Part shown: one piece after another, positions 1-7,068 of the stretch
Position numbering within the stretch: the first letter of the stretch is position 1
How the letters are laid out: each line of letters starts with the position of its first letter
Assembly (NCBI GenBank): GCA_964643885.1
Contig: CAZXUI010000089.1
Location: forward strand, 1 to 17,559
DNA: 17,559 bases
Direction: 5' to 3'
Origin: CAADGL01 sp964643885
GTDB taxonomy: Bacteria; Planctomycetota; Phycisphaerae; UBA1845; Fen-1342
Made by a program: the position numbers and the translations under genes
The notes under the pieces: model-generated
Seen by the model: only the letters and a program-made list of their open reading frames with translations
Database searches by the model: none
What the model was told of the DNA's origin: nothing

Positions 1-681
1 GATGGGGAACTTGCACTTGCCCGAGCCGTTCTCCATCACCTTGCTCATCAGGGCGGAATACTCGGTGCTGATGTCCTTGTCGGAGAAGTGCTTGAGCTGC
101 GTGAAACCCATAACGTGCTCGAACCACTGCACCCAGTAGTTCATCTCGCCCAGGTAGACGTTCGTGACGATGTGGTCGATCGCCGCGACGCCCACCGGCC
201 GCACCTGCCCCACCGGCTCCAGCGGCTTGTAGCCCGGCGCGAACGGCCCGCGGTAGTCGCCGCGCTGCACGAACTTGAAGACCGTATCGCCGGCGTAGCG
301 GATGATGCCGGTCTTGAGCACACCGAACGAATCCTCGTTGGCCGTCGCCGGCTGAATGACCGTCGCGCCGCGGGCCTTGGCCTCGCGGATGGCCGCGTCC
401 GCGTCGGCCACCTCGAGCCCCATCACCTTCACGCCGTCACCGTGCAACGCCACGTGCCGCGTGATTTCGTGGTCCGGCCCGAGCGCGCTGGTGAACACGA
501 AGGTGACCCGGCCCTGCCGCATGACGTAGCTGGCGCGGTCGCGGCAGCCGGTCTCCAGACCCATCTTGGCGACCGGCTTGAAGCCGAAGACCTTCTCGTA
601 GAAGTGGGCCGCCTGCTTGGCGTTGCCGACGTAGAACTCCACGTGGTCGTAGCCGCGAATCGGCAGAAAATCCGTGGACAT
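1..681 (-). CDS. hpd: 4-hydroxyphenylpyruvate dioxygenase, N-terminal part (cut by window edge)
   Basis: This enzyme converts 4-hydroxyphenylpyruvate to homogentisate in tyrosine and phenylalanine catabolism, using non-haem iron in the cytoplasm. The visible 227 residues start MSTDFLPIRGYDHVEFYVGN, typical of the N-terminal vicinal-oxygen-chelate half. They continue into the catalytic half, with AAIDHIVTNV holding His170, the probable first iron ligand, then YWVQWFEHVMGF and GKCKFPI at the edge. The family is usually about 350-400 residues, so roughly 150 C-terminal residues, including the other two iron ligands, lie to the left of the window. The ATG at 681 was chosen because family proteins begin close to this motif; the ribosome-binding site is weak, and a GAGGAAG lies rather far upstream. 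The gene diverges from the coiled-coil/GTPase operon and has its own candidate promoter at 783-811. The family call is secure. Confidence 0.93.
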   Translation of the reverse strand, partial: MSTDFLPIRGYDHVEFYVGNAKQAAHFYEKVFGFKPVAKMGLETGCRDRASYVMRQGRVTFVFTSALGPDHEITRHVALHGDGVKVMGLEVADADAAIREAKARGATVIQPATANEDSFGVLKTGIIRYAGDTVFKFVQRGDYRGPFAPGYKPLEPVGQVRPVGVAAIDHIVTNVYLGEMNYWVQWFEHVMGFTQLKHFSDKDISTEYSALMSKVMENGSGKCKFPI

Positions 682-1004
682 GGCACGGCCATCCCATCTT
701 CCTCACCCTCGGCCGGGCGGAAACGAACGAGCTTTCGGCCCGGCCGCGACGTCCGGAGGAGGCGGATCGTCGCGATACGGTGATTATCGCGCCGCGGCGG
801 CTGCGCGACAACTTGGCGCGGCGGCCGGCGGTCGCCCGGCGGTGCGGCGCGAGACGGCCGTCGGGCGGCCCGGGCGGCGCTCGCTCCAAAATACGCCGCA
901 GGGGCGATAACAGATCGTGCGAGGCGCCTGCCGGCAGCGCGGCGGCTTGCCGCATTGCATGCTTATAGACGGCCGCGGCCCGGAATTCCGATGATTCGAC
1001 TAGC
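682..1004. other. Divergent intergenic region between hpd and the five-gene operon
   Basis: This 323-nt stretch separates two divergent genes. On the minus side it holds the candidate hpd promoter. On the plus side the best -10-like hexamer is TATAGA at 964-969, about 36 nt before the GTG at 1005, but no convincing -35 lies 16-18 nt upstream. Short open frames cross the region, but they are arginine- and alanine-rich, lack ribosome-binding sites and look like GC-driven shadows. No RNA gene or repeat was recognised. Confidence 0.5.
783..811 (-). promoter_or_regulatory. Candidate sigma-70 promoter for hpd
   Basis: Read on the minus strand, TTGTCG (811 to 806; 4 of 6 matches to TTGACA) is followed after exactly 17 nt by GATAAT (788 to 783; 5 of 6 matches to TATAAT). 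Transcription would start near 776 and give a leader of about 95 nt before the hpd ATG at 681. It was found by eye and is untested. Confidence 0.45.
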
Positions 1005-1472
1005 GTGAGCACGGCGATCGACATCCAGCGGCGCTTTGAGGAGCTGCGCAGCGGCGACGCAGAAATTGCGTCGGCGCTGTCCGATATGCACGAGCGTTTC
1101 GCGAGCTGGCTGAGCGAGATGCAGGGCGTCGATGAGCTGCTTCGCCGGGCGCTGGGGGACAAGGAGCGCCGCGGCCGCGCCCCGTTGCTGTCGGGGCGCG
1201 AGAGGCTGCTGACCAGCGCCGCTCCGGGCATGGTCGAGGCGCCCGAACCGCCCGCTCCGGCACCGGCCGATGCGGACGAGTCGGCGGCGGGAAATGACGA
1301 GGACGAGGCGCTGCTGGCGACGCTGGACGTTCAGATCGCGGAGCGCATTCGCGTGAAGCGCCGCCTGAGCGGAAACCGCCGCCCGGTGCGTGAGCTGCTG
1401 GCGGAGCTCGAGGCCGAGGCGACGACGGACAGCACCCCGCAGAAGAAGCAACGGAAGGGAAGGCGAAGCTGA
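1005..1472 (+). CDS. Small helical protein, first gene of GTPase/GAP1 operon
   Basis: No known family was recognised. The 155-residue protein has a helical N-terminal part (residues 1-60, charged and leucine-rich, e.g. FEELRSGDAEIASALSDMHE), a low-complexity Ala/Pro/Asp/Glu linker (about 75-105) and a second helical part (about 105-140, with LLATLDVQIAERIRVKRRL). The tail is basic (KKQRKGRRS). There is no signal peptide or membrane segment, so it should be cytoplasmic. The GTG at 1005 is the only reasonable start: the ATG at 991 is in another frame and stops almost at once. One nucleotide separates its stop from the next ATG, so the two are surely co-translated. It may be an adaptor or partner of the coiled-coil protein that follows; that role is inference from position. 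Confidence 0.7.
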   Translation: MSTAIDIQRRFEELRSGDAEIASALSDMHERFASWLSEMQGVDELLRRALGDKERRGRAPLLSGRERLLTSAAPGMVEAPEPPAPAPADADESAAGNDEDEALLATLDVQIAERIRVKRRLSGNRRPVRELLAELEAEATTDSTPQKKQRKGRRS

Positions 1473-1473
1473 G

Positions 1474-2481
1474 ATGAGCCAATCACCCGACAACCCGGCC
1501 GGCGGTTGTGAAGAAGTCCTGGTCGATCTTCTGCGGCTACAGGCGCTTGGCACGGACGTGCTGACGAGCATGCAGAACCTGCGGCAGATGCTCGAGACGC
1601 GAGCCATGGCGCTCGAGGAGTGCCGCCAGGCGCTGGAGAGCTTCAACGTCGAGCTGACCGCGGAGAAGGAGCAGTTCGCCCAGCGCGAGCAGGAGCTCTG
1701 CACGCAATACGAGACGCGCGAGGCGGAGTTGACGGCCCGTGAGAGCCTCTGCGCGGAGAAAGAGCAGACTTTCCAGGCCGCGGAGCAGTCGCTGGCGGAG
1801 CGGCAGCAGCAGATCGCCGCGCTGGACTCGGAGCTCGCGTCGCGCCGCCAGGAGATCAGCGAGCGTGAAGCGGCCCTGGCGGAGCGCGAACAGGCCGCGG
1901 CCGCCCTCGACGAGAAGCTCTCGCAGGGCGCCGCGGAGCTCGAGACGCAGACGCGCCTGCTGGAGCAGGAGTCGCAGCGGGTCGGGCAGGTCGAGCAGCA
2001 GGTCAACAAGCTGGCGGCGGAGCTGGACGCGCGCGGCCGGGAGCTGGACCGCAAGGCGGCCGAGGTCGCGAAAACCGACGCCGAACTGGAGCAGCGCGAG
2101 AGCGCTCTGGCCAAGCAGCTCGCCACGGTCGACGCCCGCAAGGCGGAGCTGGACGAGCTGGCGGCCACGCTGGCGTCGCAGAAGGGCGAGATCGACAAGC
2201 AGACGGCCGAGATCGCGTTTCTGCGCGAAGCGTGCGAGGCCAAGAAGCGCGAGGTGGACGCGGCGGCCGAGAGCGTTGCCGCTCTTCAGCGCGAGCTCGA
2301 GGCCGAAATGCAGAAGGTCGCGCAGCAGGAGCAGACGCTCGCGCCGGTGCTCGGTTTCGGCGGCAAGAAGTCGCCGGACGGCGATCTGCCCAAACCGGCG
2401 GACGCCAAGGACCGCGCCGCGCTCGAGCGTTTCCAGAAGCTCTGCCGCGACGCGAAGCGCAAGGCGATCGGCAAGGTCTGA
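1474..2481 (+). CDS. Long coiled-coil protein of the GTPase/GAP1 operon
   Basis: This is a cytoplasmic protein of 335 residues. Residues from about 30 to 290 are almost continuous coiled coil, rich in Glu, Gln, Ala, Leu and Arg and nearly free of Pro and Gly. Short quasi-repeats recur, such as QREQEL, EREAALAEREQ and LEQRESAL. The C-terminus changes to a Gly/Lys/Pro segment (GFGGKKSPDGDLPKP) and a basic helix (FQKLCRDAKRKAIGKV). No ATPase head or hinge is present, so it is not an SMC or Rad50 protein despite similar composition. The ATG at 1474 is preferred over an upstream GTG at 1390, because a purine-rich GGAAGGGAAGG lies just before it and the upstream extension would overlap the previous gene. 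It is probably a scaffold or signal-transmitting rod for the operon; that role is inferred. Confidence 0.82.
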   Translation: MSQSPDNPAGGCEEVLVDLLRLQALGTDVLTSMQNLRQMLETRAMALEECRQALESFNVELTAEKEQFAQREQELCTQYETREAELTARESLCAEKEQTFQAAEQSLAERQQQIAALDSELASRRQEISEREAALAEREQAAAALDEKLSQGAAELETQTRLLEQESQRVGQVEQQVNKLAAELDARGRELDRKAAEVAKTDAELEQRESALAKQLATVDARKAELDELAATLASQKGEIDKQTAEIAFLREACEAKKREVDAAAESVAALQRELEAEMQKVAQQEQTLAPVLGFGGKKSPDGDLPKPADAKDRAALERFQKLCRDAKRKAIGKV

Positions 2482-2502
2482 ATCTGACGGGGAGACGCGG
2501 CG

Positions 2503-3462
2503 ATGGCTCTCAGGCTGTTTTCAAAACGAGCAACCGGCGCCCCGGCGCCCGCGCTGCCCGAGCAGCCTCCGGTCGCACCGGGAGACACGCTCGCGGCCGC
2601 GGCGCATCATCGCCGCTTCGGGCGCATCGCCGTGAACCCTGGTGACTGGGCCTCCAAGCCGGGCTACGCGGCGGCGCGCAAGGCGGCGATCCGCGCCATC
2701 GACGAGCGTTTCGCGCTGGTGCCGGACGGATTCGCCTCGATCAGCCTGAACGTGAACGGCGAGGCGGGCGAGGACGAGACCGACGTCGCCACGGACGCGT
2801 TTCTGCTGGCGCGGCACTGCGTGACGAACGCCGAATATCAGCATTTCGTGGACGCGGGCGGGTATGAGGATTTCGAGCTCTGGCCGCAGGAAGTCTGGCC
2901 GCACCTGGTGGACTTCAAGGACCTGACCGGCAAGGCGGGTCCGCGCTACTGGCGCGACGGCCATCACGACAAGCGCTTTCCGGACAATCCCGTGGTGGGC
3001 ATTTCGTATCTCGAGGCCGAGGCGTACGCGGCCTGGGCCGGGGCGCGTCTGCCGACGGAAGCCGAGTGGCAGATGGCGGCGAGCTGGCGGATTCGCAGCG
3101 AGGCGAACTCGATCCGCCGCTATCCCTGGGGCGATGCGCTGGACCTGGAGCGCTGCAACATCTGGTACAGCGGCCACGGCGGGACGCTGCCGGTCGGCGC
3201 CTGTCCGGGCGGAGCGGCGCCGAACGGCGTGTTGAATCTGATCGGCAACGTGTGGGAATGGACCGCGTCCGATTTCGCCTGCCGCGACGTGAAGGGCCGC
3301 GAGATCGTGGGCGACATGCTGATGAAGACGATCCGCGGCGGCGCGTTCGACACCTATTTTCCATGGCAGGCGACGAGCACGTTCCGGTCCGGGGCGGCCT
3401 GCCTTGCGCGGGCGCACAACATCGGCCTGAGACTCGCGATGGACCTGTTCGACGCGTCGTAG
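2503..3462 (+). CDS. FGE-sulfatase-fold (SUMF1-like) protein lacking the catalytic cysteines
   Basis: The 319-residue protein has a low-complexity N-terminal segment (1-60) and then an FGE-sulfatase fold (about 70-317). Family hallmarks are VTNAEYQHFV, VVGISYLEAEAYAAWAG, LPTEAEW (183-189), GNVWEWT (248-254), IRGGAF (277-282) and the closing GLRLAMD. True formylglycine-generating enzymes oxidise a sulfatase cysteine using a pair of cysteines soon after the RGG motif. Here that stretch reads FDTYFPWQATSTFRSG, without them, so sulfatase activation is unlikely. The fold is also used as a C-type-lectin-like ligand or peptide-binding module, which fits better. There is no signal peptide. A GGGGAG sequence (2489-2494) precedes the ATG; the gene follows the coiled-coil gene by 21 nt and precedes the GTPase gene by 26 nt. 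Confidence 0.87.
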   Translation: MALRLFSKRATGAPAPALPEQPPVAPGDTLAAAAHHRRFGRIAVNPGDWASKPGYAAARKAAIRAIDERFALVPDGFASISLNVNGEAGEDETDVATDAFLLARHCVTNAEYQHFVDAGGYEDFELWPQEVWPHLVDFKDLTGKAGPRYWRDGHHDKRFPDNPVVGISYLEAEAYAAWAGARLPTEAEWQMAASWRIRSEANSIRRYPWGDALDLERCNIWYSGHGGTLPVGACPGGAAPNGVLNLIGNVWEWTASDFACRDVKGREIVGDMLMKTIRGGAFDTYFPWQATSTFRSGAACLARAHNIGLRLAMDLFDAS

Positions 3463-3488
3463 CGACGCAGTTTCCCGAGGAGTGGGCC

Positions 3489-4370
3489 ATGATCAGCGTG
3501 CCCGTCGTCGAAACCCGACCCGTGTGCGTCATCTGCGACGCGGAGAACGCGCGCAACGCGACGCTCTGCTCGAAGTGCGCCGCGCCGCTGTCGCTGGCCT
3601 ACGGCACGGCCGCCGCGGACCGCGACCCGCAGATTGTCACCGTCCTGGGCGACAGCAACGTCGGCAAGACGGTCTATCTCGGGTTTCTGCTCGACATGCT
3701 CAGCCAGCGGGCGAACAACTTCGAGGCGGTGCCGCGCGGTTCGCACTCGGTCAATCTTCAGCAGCTCGTCATCAGCCACATGGCCTGGCGCATGTTTCCG
3801 CCCAAGACGCCGATGGAGACCGACCAGTGGGAGTGGTCGTACTACGAGATCTGCAAGACCGGCCGCAAGCCAAAGTGGGTCGACCTGATCACGCCGGATA
3901 TGGCGGGTGAGGCGATCGCGGCGGAGGTGGCTTCGCCCTCGACCTTCGCGATCATCCAGAAGCTTCTGACCAAGTCGAAGGGCATTCTGATGCTGGTGGA
4001 TGCGGCCCTGGCTGCCAACGGCTCGTCGCAGCCGGACTTCTTCGCGCTGAAGATGATGAGCTACGTGGACTCCGTCGCGGCCGAGCAGCGAAAACGCAAG
4101 CTCGACAAGCCGGTGGCGGTGGTGCTGACGAAGGCCGACTATGTGCCCGAGTGCTTCGAGGACCCGCGCCGCTTCGCGGCCGCGAATCTGAACCGGCTGT
4201 ACAACATCTGCAACACGCGCCTGACGAGTTTCGAGTTTTTCGCCAGCAGCGTGGTCGGCTCGCTCGGGTTCGCCGTGAGTGAATCGGACCAGCAGGTAAT
4301 CCCGGTCCCGTTGCACACCGCCCTGCGCGGCGTGCTGGAGCCGTTCGAATGGATCGTCAACCAACTCTGA
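3489..4370 (+). CDS. Zinc-ribbon P-loop GTPase, DO-GTPase2-like
   Basis: The 293-residue cytoplasmic protein opens with a zinc ribbon (Cys13, Cys16, Cys27, Cys30), followed by a GTPase domain. Its P-loop is GDSNVGKT (54-61). A G3-like element is TPDMAGE (135-141; Asp137 and Gly140), inside the D-x-A-G-E pattern I recall for the DO-GTPase family. The base-recognition motif is TKAD (214-217), preceded by a hydrophobic strand (PVAVVL). The start is the ATG at 3489 with GAGGAG at 3477-3482; the frame stays open far upstream, but that part overlaps the FGE-fold gene. The end overlaps the next gene by 22 nt. It is probably a nucleotide-dependent switch coupled to the GAP1-like protein. The GTPase call is strong; the exact subfamily is from memory. 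Confidence 0.85.
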   Translation: MISVPVVETRPVCVICDAENARNATLCSKCAAPLSLAYGTAAADRDPQIVTVLGDSNVGKTVYLGFLLDMLSQRANNFEAVPRGSHSVNLQQLVISHMAWRMFPPKTPMETDQWEWSYYEICKTGRKPKWVDLITPDMAGEAIAAEVASPSTFAIIQKLLTKSKGILMLVDAALAANGSSQPDFFALKMMSYVDSVAAEQRKRKLDKPVAVVLTKADYVPECFEDPRRFAAANLNRLYNICNTRLTSFEFFASSVVGSLGFAVSESDQQVIPVPLHTALRGVLEPFEWIVNQL

Positions 4371-5557
4371 CCGCCGAGCTCGCCGCCGCCGAGGACTCGA
4401 TTCGCGCGGACCAGGCCGTGTTCACCTCCGTCGCTTCGCCGATGGGGCGCGGATACCGCCTCGTCGCCGCCAGCGCCGGTCTATCCGCCGACGAGAAACG
4501 CGACATCACGCGGGCCGCGCCGTCGCACGGCAACATGCTCGACGACGACGCCGACGCGGTGGGCTGCGCCAGCTTCGAGCTCTCCACCGGCCGACGCTGC
4601 GTGCTCTCGGCCTGGAACGCCGAAGAGGAGCACAGCGGCCGCGGCGGCTCGCGGGTGCACACGCACGCGGTCGTGCTCTCACGCGACGACTTCGCCCGCA
4701 TCCACTGCGACGCCGTGCTCGTCGACGCGGCCGTGCGGGCGGTCGTCAATCCGGGCGACGTGCCGCCGGCCGACACGCGGCTCGAACCGTTTTCGTTCCG
4801 GCCGCAGCGCGTCCGCGTGCCCGCGCTCTCGCCGCTGGAGCTGACCGGCGCGACCGGCGAGCGCGTGCTCGCGCTGGTGCGCACGCTGCTGAGCGCGCAG
4901 CGCGTGCTGCTGGTCAGCGGACAGCACGATCTGACCGTGCCGCGCGAGGTGATTTCGCTGTTGCCGCCCGCGCTCGCCCGGCCGTTGACGCTTTCCGTGG
5001 GACTGCGTTTCTCGCCCGCCCGGGCGTATGACCTGGTCTGCGGCGACCTGCGGCCGGAGGAAGCCGAGCGCATCGCCGCCGAGCACGATTACGCCGTCTT
5101 TCAGTGGTCGGCGGCGTCGCCGCAGATTGCATCGGAGACGGGGCCGAACGTCTCGCAGGAGAGCGAGGCGGCGGGCGGTCTCGACGCGTGGTTCAGCTTT
5201 GTCCGCCGCGAGTGGAACGCGGGACAATTCGACTCGCCACGGCAGCTCTGCCGCCGACTCGGTGAGCAGGGCGACGCCGAGGTGCTCGGCCGGCTGGGCC
5301 GGCTCGCGGCGGATCTGGAGCGGATCGCCGCCGCCGACCTGCGTCAGATCGAGGAGATTCTCGCCCCGCATCTGCCCTTCCGCCGCTGGAGCGAGGCGCA
5401 GATGGTGCTGCACCTGCGGCTGATTCAGGCGGCCGCGGTTCGCCGCGCGGCCCTGGCGCCCAGTCCGGTCGATCCGCCCGCGGACGGCGGCCGGCTGGTG
5501 CACCCGACGGCGCCGCCGCCGACGGGCTCGTCCTCGCCGCCCGAGCTGCGCTTCTAA
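4349..5557 (+). CDS. GAP1-like GTPase-associated protein
   Basis: This 402-residue protein has an N-terminal region that strongly resembles the type-2 N-terminal domain of GAP1 (GTPase-associated protein 1): ADQAVFTSV (20-28), GRGYRLVAASAGLS (33-46), a short strand with CVLSAW, and EEHSGRGGSRVHTHAVVLS (93-111). A middle part (about 150-260) carries a hydrophobic strand/helix pattern including LLVSGQHDLTVP and LTLSVGLRFSP. A helical section follows (about 265-370), and the tail is Pro-rich and disordered. No signal peptide or catalytic motif is seen. Its start lies 22 nt inside the GTPase gene, implying translational coupling and fixed stoichiometry. Family knowledge: GAP1 proteins are encoded beside DO-GTPases in putative NTP-dependent conflict systems. 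The assignment rests on recalled motifs, not a search. Confidence 0.78.
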   Translation: MDRQPTLTAELAAAEDSIRADQAVFTSVASPMGRGYRLVAASAGLSADEKRDITRAAPSHGNMLDDDADAVGCASFELSTGRRCVLSAWNAEEEHSGRGGSRVHTHAVVLSRDDFARIHCDAVLVDAAVRAVVNPGDVPPADTRLEPFSFRPQRVRVPALSPLELTGATGERVLALVRTLLSAQRVLLVSGQHDLTVPREVISLLPPALARPLTLSVGLRFSPARAYDLVCGDLRPEEAERIAAEHDYAVFQWSAASPQIASETGPNVSQESEAAGGLDAWFSFVRREWNAGQFDSPRQLCRRLGEQGDAEVLGRLGRLAADLERIAAADLRQIEEILAPHLPFRRWSEAQMVLHLRLIQAAAVRRAALAPSPVDPPADGGRLVHPTAPPPTGSSSPPELRF

Positions 5558-5561
5558 GCCG

Positions 5562-5577
5562 GGTCGCCCGGGCGACC
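5562..5577. terminator. Perfect 16-nt palindrome between convergent genes
   Basis: GGTCGCCCGGGCGACC is a perfect inverted repeat without spacer, lying in the 21-nt gap between the convergent stops at 5557 and 5579. Its position suggests a bidirectional terminator or transcription-blocking hairpin; there is no U-tract on either side. In RNA the centre would have to open into a loop of about 4 nt, leaving a 6-bp stem. Confidence 0.4.
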
Positions 5578-5578
5578 G

Positions 5579-6802
5579 TCACGACCCGCCGGACGAGTCG
5601 CTCTCGGCGCAGGACGCCCGTGCTTCGTAGCGCACCAGGTCGGCCCGCAGCGCGGCCGCATCGAGCCCGGACGCCGGTCCGCCGGCCGCGCGGCCCGCGC
5701 TCGCATCACCGCCATCGGCCGGCGGTGCCGCGGCCTCAGCGGCCGCCACGGCCCGCGTTTGCCAGGCCGCCGCCTGCGTGAAATCTCCCTGCTGAGCATA
5801 AAGCCGTGCGACGGTCGTCAGCCGCGTCGCGTCGGGCTGCTCCTGAAGCTCTGCGGCCCGGCGGGCGGCCCGCAGCGCGAGCCCGAGGTCGCGCCGGTCG
5901 GGCGCCGCGTCCGCGGCGAGCCGCACGAACTCATCCAGCAGGGCCGCATCCGCCCACATGGCTTCGAGCACTTCCTGTCCGAGCGAACAGGCCTGCTCGA
6001 CGCGGCCGAAGTCGCGCGCCTGCGTCAGATACGCCAGCAGCTTGTGGTTCAGCTCGTTGCTCAGTCGCGGGTTGAGCGACTTGTCGGGCGGGACGGTGTT
6101 CGCCAGCAGAAAAAGCTCGACATGCAGCGTGTCGGCCAACCGGGCGGCCAGCGGCCGCGGTTTTTCGAAGCCGAGCTGGGCGAGGGAAACGTCGAACTCG
6201 GCTCGAACATTCAGCAGCTCGCCGGGATACCGGCCCATCATGCTGGTCCAGGTGAAGGGAATCAGCCGCATGCGCAGCGGGACGGTCAGCTCGACCGTGC
6301 GGTCGCGGAAAACGAGCCGGCCGGTCGCGGTCAGCTCGAATTCCTGCTGGTCGCCGGCGTCCTTCAGCTCGATTCGCCGGGCGTCTTTCGACCCGGTCAG
6401 CTCGAATGTGATTTCCGCGTGCTGCTCGGCACCCAGCAGCTCACGCACCTGCGCGTCTCCGCCGGGGGTGCCCGATTCCAACGAGGCGACGGGGATGCGC
6501 AGCGCCCCGCCGACCAGCGGAGCCGGCGCCTTTTCCACGTCGAGCGGCACCGACACGTAGCCGACCACCCGCCGGCAGGTCAGCACGGTGCGCTGTAGCG
6601 GCGAGTCGGAGGTGATCACGAGCTGCGCATCCTCGCCGGGCATGACGTAATAGACGTCGCAGTCGTCCAGGTGCGTGGCGGGCACGACCAGCGTCTGGCC
6701 GGAGGCGGCTCGCGGCGGAGCCTCGGCCGGGGCCGGCGGGGCGGCGAGCAAACCGACGAGAATGAGGATCGGCGGGAGGGTGCGACAGGGAGGGTTACGC
6801 AT
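5579..6802 (-). CDS. Exported YceI-like domain protein with TPR-like C-terminus
   Basis: The 407-residue protein has a signal peptide (MRNPPCRTLPPILILVGLLA, cleavage probably near residue 26-28). A YceI-like domain follows (about 45-220), supported by GYVSVPLDVEK, GGALRIPVASLESG, the pattern DAQVRELLGAEQHAEITFEL that matches the YceI RD-x-H-L/M...P-x-I-x-F region, and the strands ELTATGRLVFRDRTVELTVPL. YceI proteins are periplasmic beta-barrel lipocalin-like proteins that bind isoprenoid lipids. The second half (about 245-380) is helical, with repeats such as LGLALRAARRAAELQEQPDATRLTTVARLYAQQGDFTQAAAWQTRAV, typical of TPR units. A GGAG about 10 nt upstream supports the ATG at 6802. The combination is unusual, since most YceI proteins are stand-alone or joined to cytochromes. 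Confidence 0.75.
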   Translation of the reverse strand: MRNPPCRTLPPILILVGLLAAPPAPAEAPPRAASGQTLVVPATHLDDCDVYYVMPGEDAQLVITSDSPLQRTVLTCRRVVGYVSVPLDVEKAPAPLVGGALRIPVASLESGTPGGDAQVRELLGAEQHAEITFELTGSKDARRIELKDAGDQQEFELTATGRLVFRDRTVELTVPLRMRLIPFTWTSMMGRYPGELLNVRAEFDVSLAQLGFEKPRPLAARLADTLHVELFLLANTVPPDKSLNPRLSNELNHKLLAYLTQARDFGRVEQACSLGQEVLEAMWADAALLDEFVRLAADAAPDRRDLGLALRAARRAAELQEQPDATRLTTVARLYAQQGDFTQAAAWQTRAVAAAEAAAPPADGGDASAGRAAGGPASGLDAAALRADLVRYEARASCAESDSSGGS

Positions 6803-6912
6803 GGACGATGCTCCGAACAGAAGTCGAACTGGAGACCCGGGGGAGGGTCGGCCGGGCCGCCGGCGGGCGGCGGTTCGGGTGAGATAGACGGGGCCGACCG
6901 TTTTTTCCGGCG

Positions 6913-6918
6913 TATAAT
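6913..6918 (+). promoter_or_regulatory. Consensus -10 element upstream of the 52-residue exported peptide gene
   Basis: A perfect TATAAT stands in the divergent gap (6803-7068) between the YceI-like gene and the small exported peptide gene. No good -35 is found 16-19 nt upstream. Transcription would start near 6925, giving a leader of about 144 nt, long enough to hold regulation. A T-run (6901-6906) lies just before it. Confidence 0.4.
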
Positions 6919-7068
6919 GTTCAAAGATTCGGCAGAAAGGCGACCACCGCGGGGCGGGGACTGCGGCGGCCAGGATTCCCGCTTGGGCGGCGGGACGGGC
7001 CATTGCCCGAAGAGGAACGGACGGCTCCGCACACTCGCTACGGCACGTCGCACATAAGGAGGCGTGTG

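Noticed and set aside
674..968. Short plus-strand frames between hpd and the operon
   Set aside because: No ribosome-binding site, biased composition and partial overlap with hpd.
1390..1473. Upstream GTG start for the long coiled-coil protein
   Set aside because: It would overlap the preceding gene by 83 nt, while the ATG at 1474 has a purine-rich site at good spacing.
1548..1562. TGGCAC followed by a GC, another possible sigma-54 promoter
   Set aside because: It lies inside a coding region and the GG to GC spacing is one nucleotide short.
963..2243. Long minus-strand open frame opposite the two coiled-coil genes
   Set aside because: It is Ser/Arg/Cys-rich, lacks any family motif and mirrors the codon pattern of the plus-strand genes; it is a GC-driven shadow.
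1474..2481. SMC, Rad50 or myosin-like protein
   Set aside because: Only the coiled-coil composition is shared; there are no Walker motifs, hinge or head domains.
2503..3462. Active formylglycine-generating enzyme
   Set aside because: The catalytic cysteine region after IRGGAF has no cysteine, and no sulfatase is encoded nearby.
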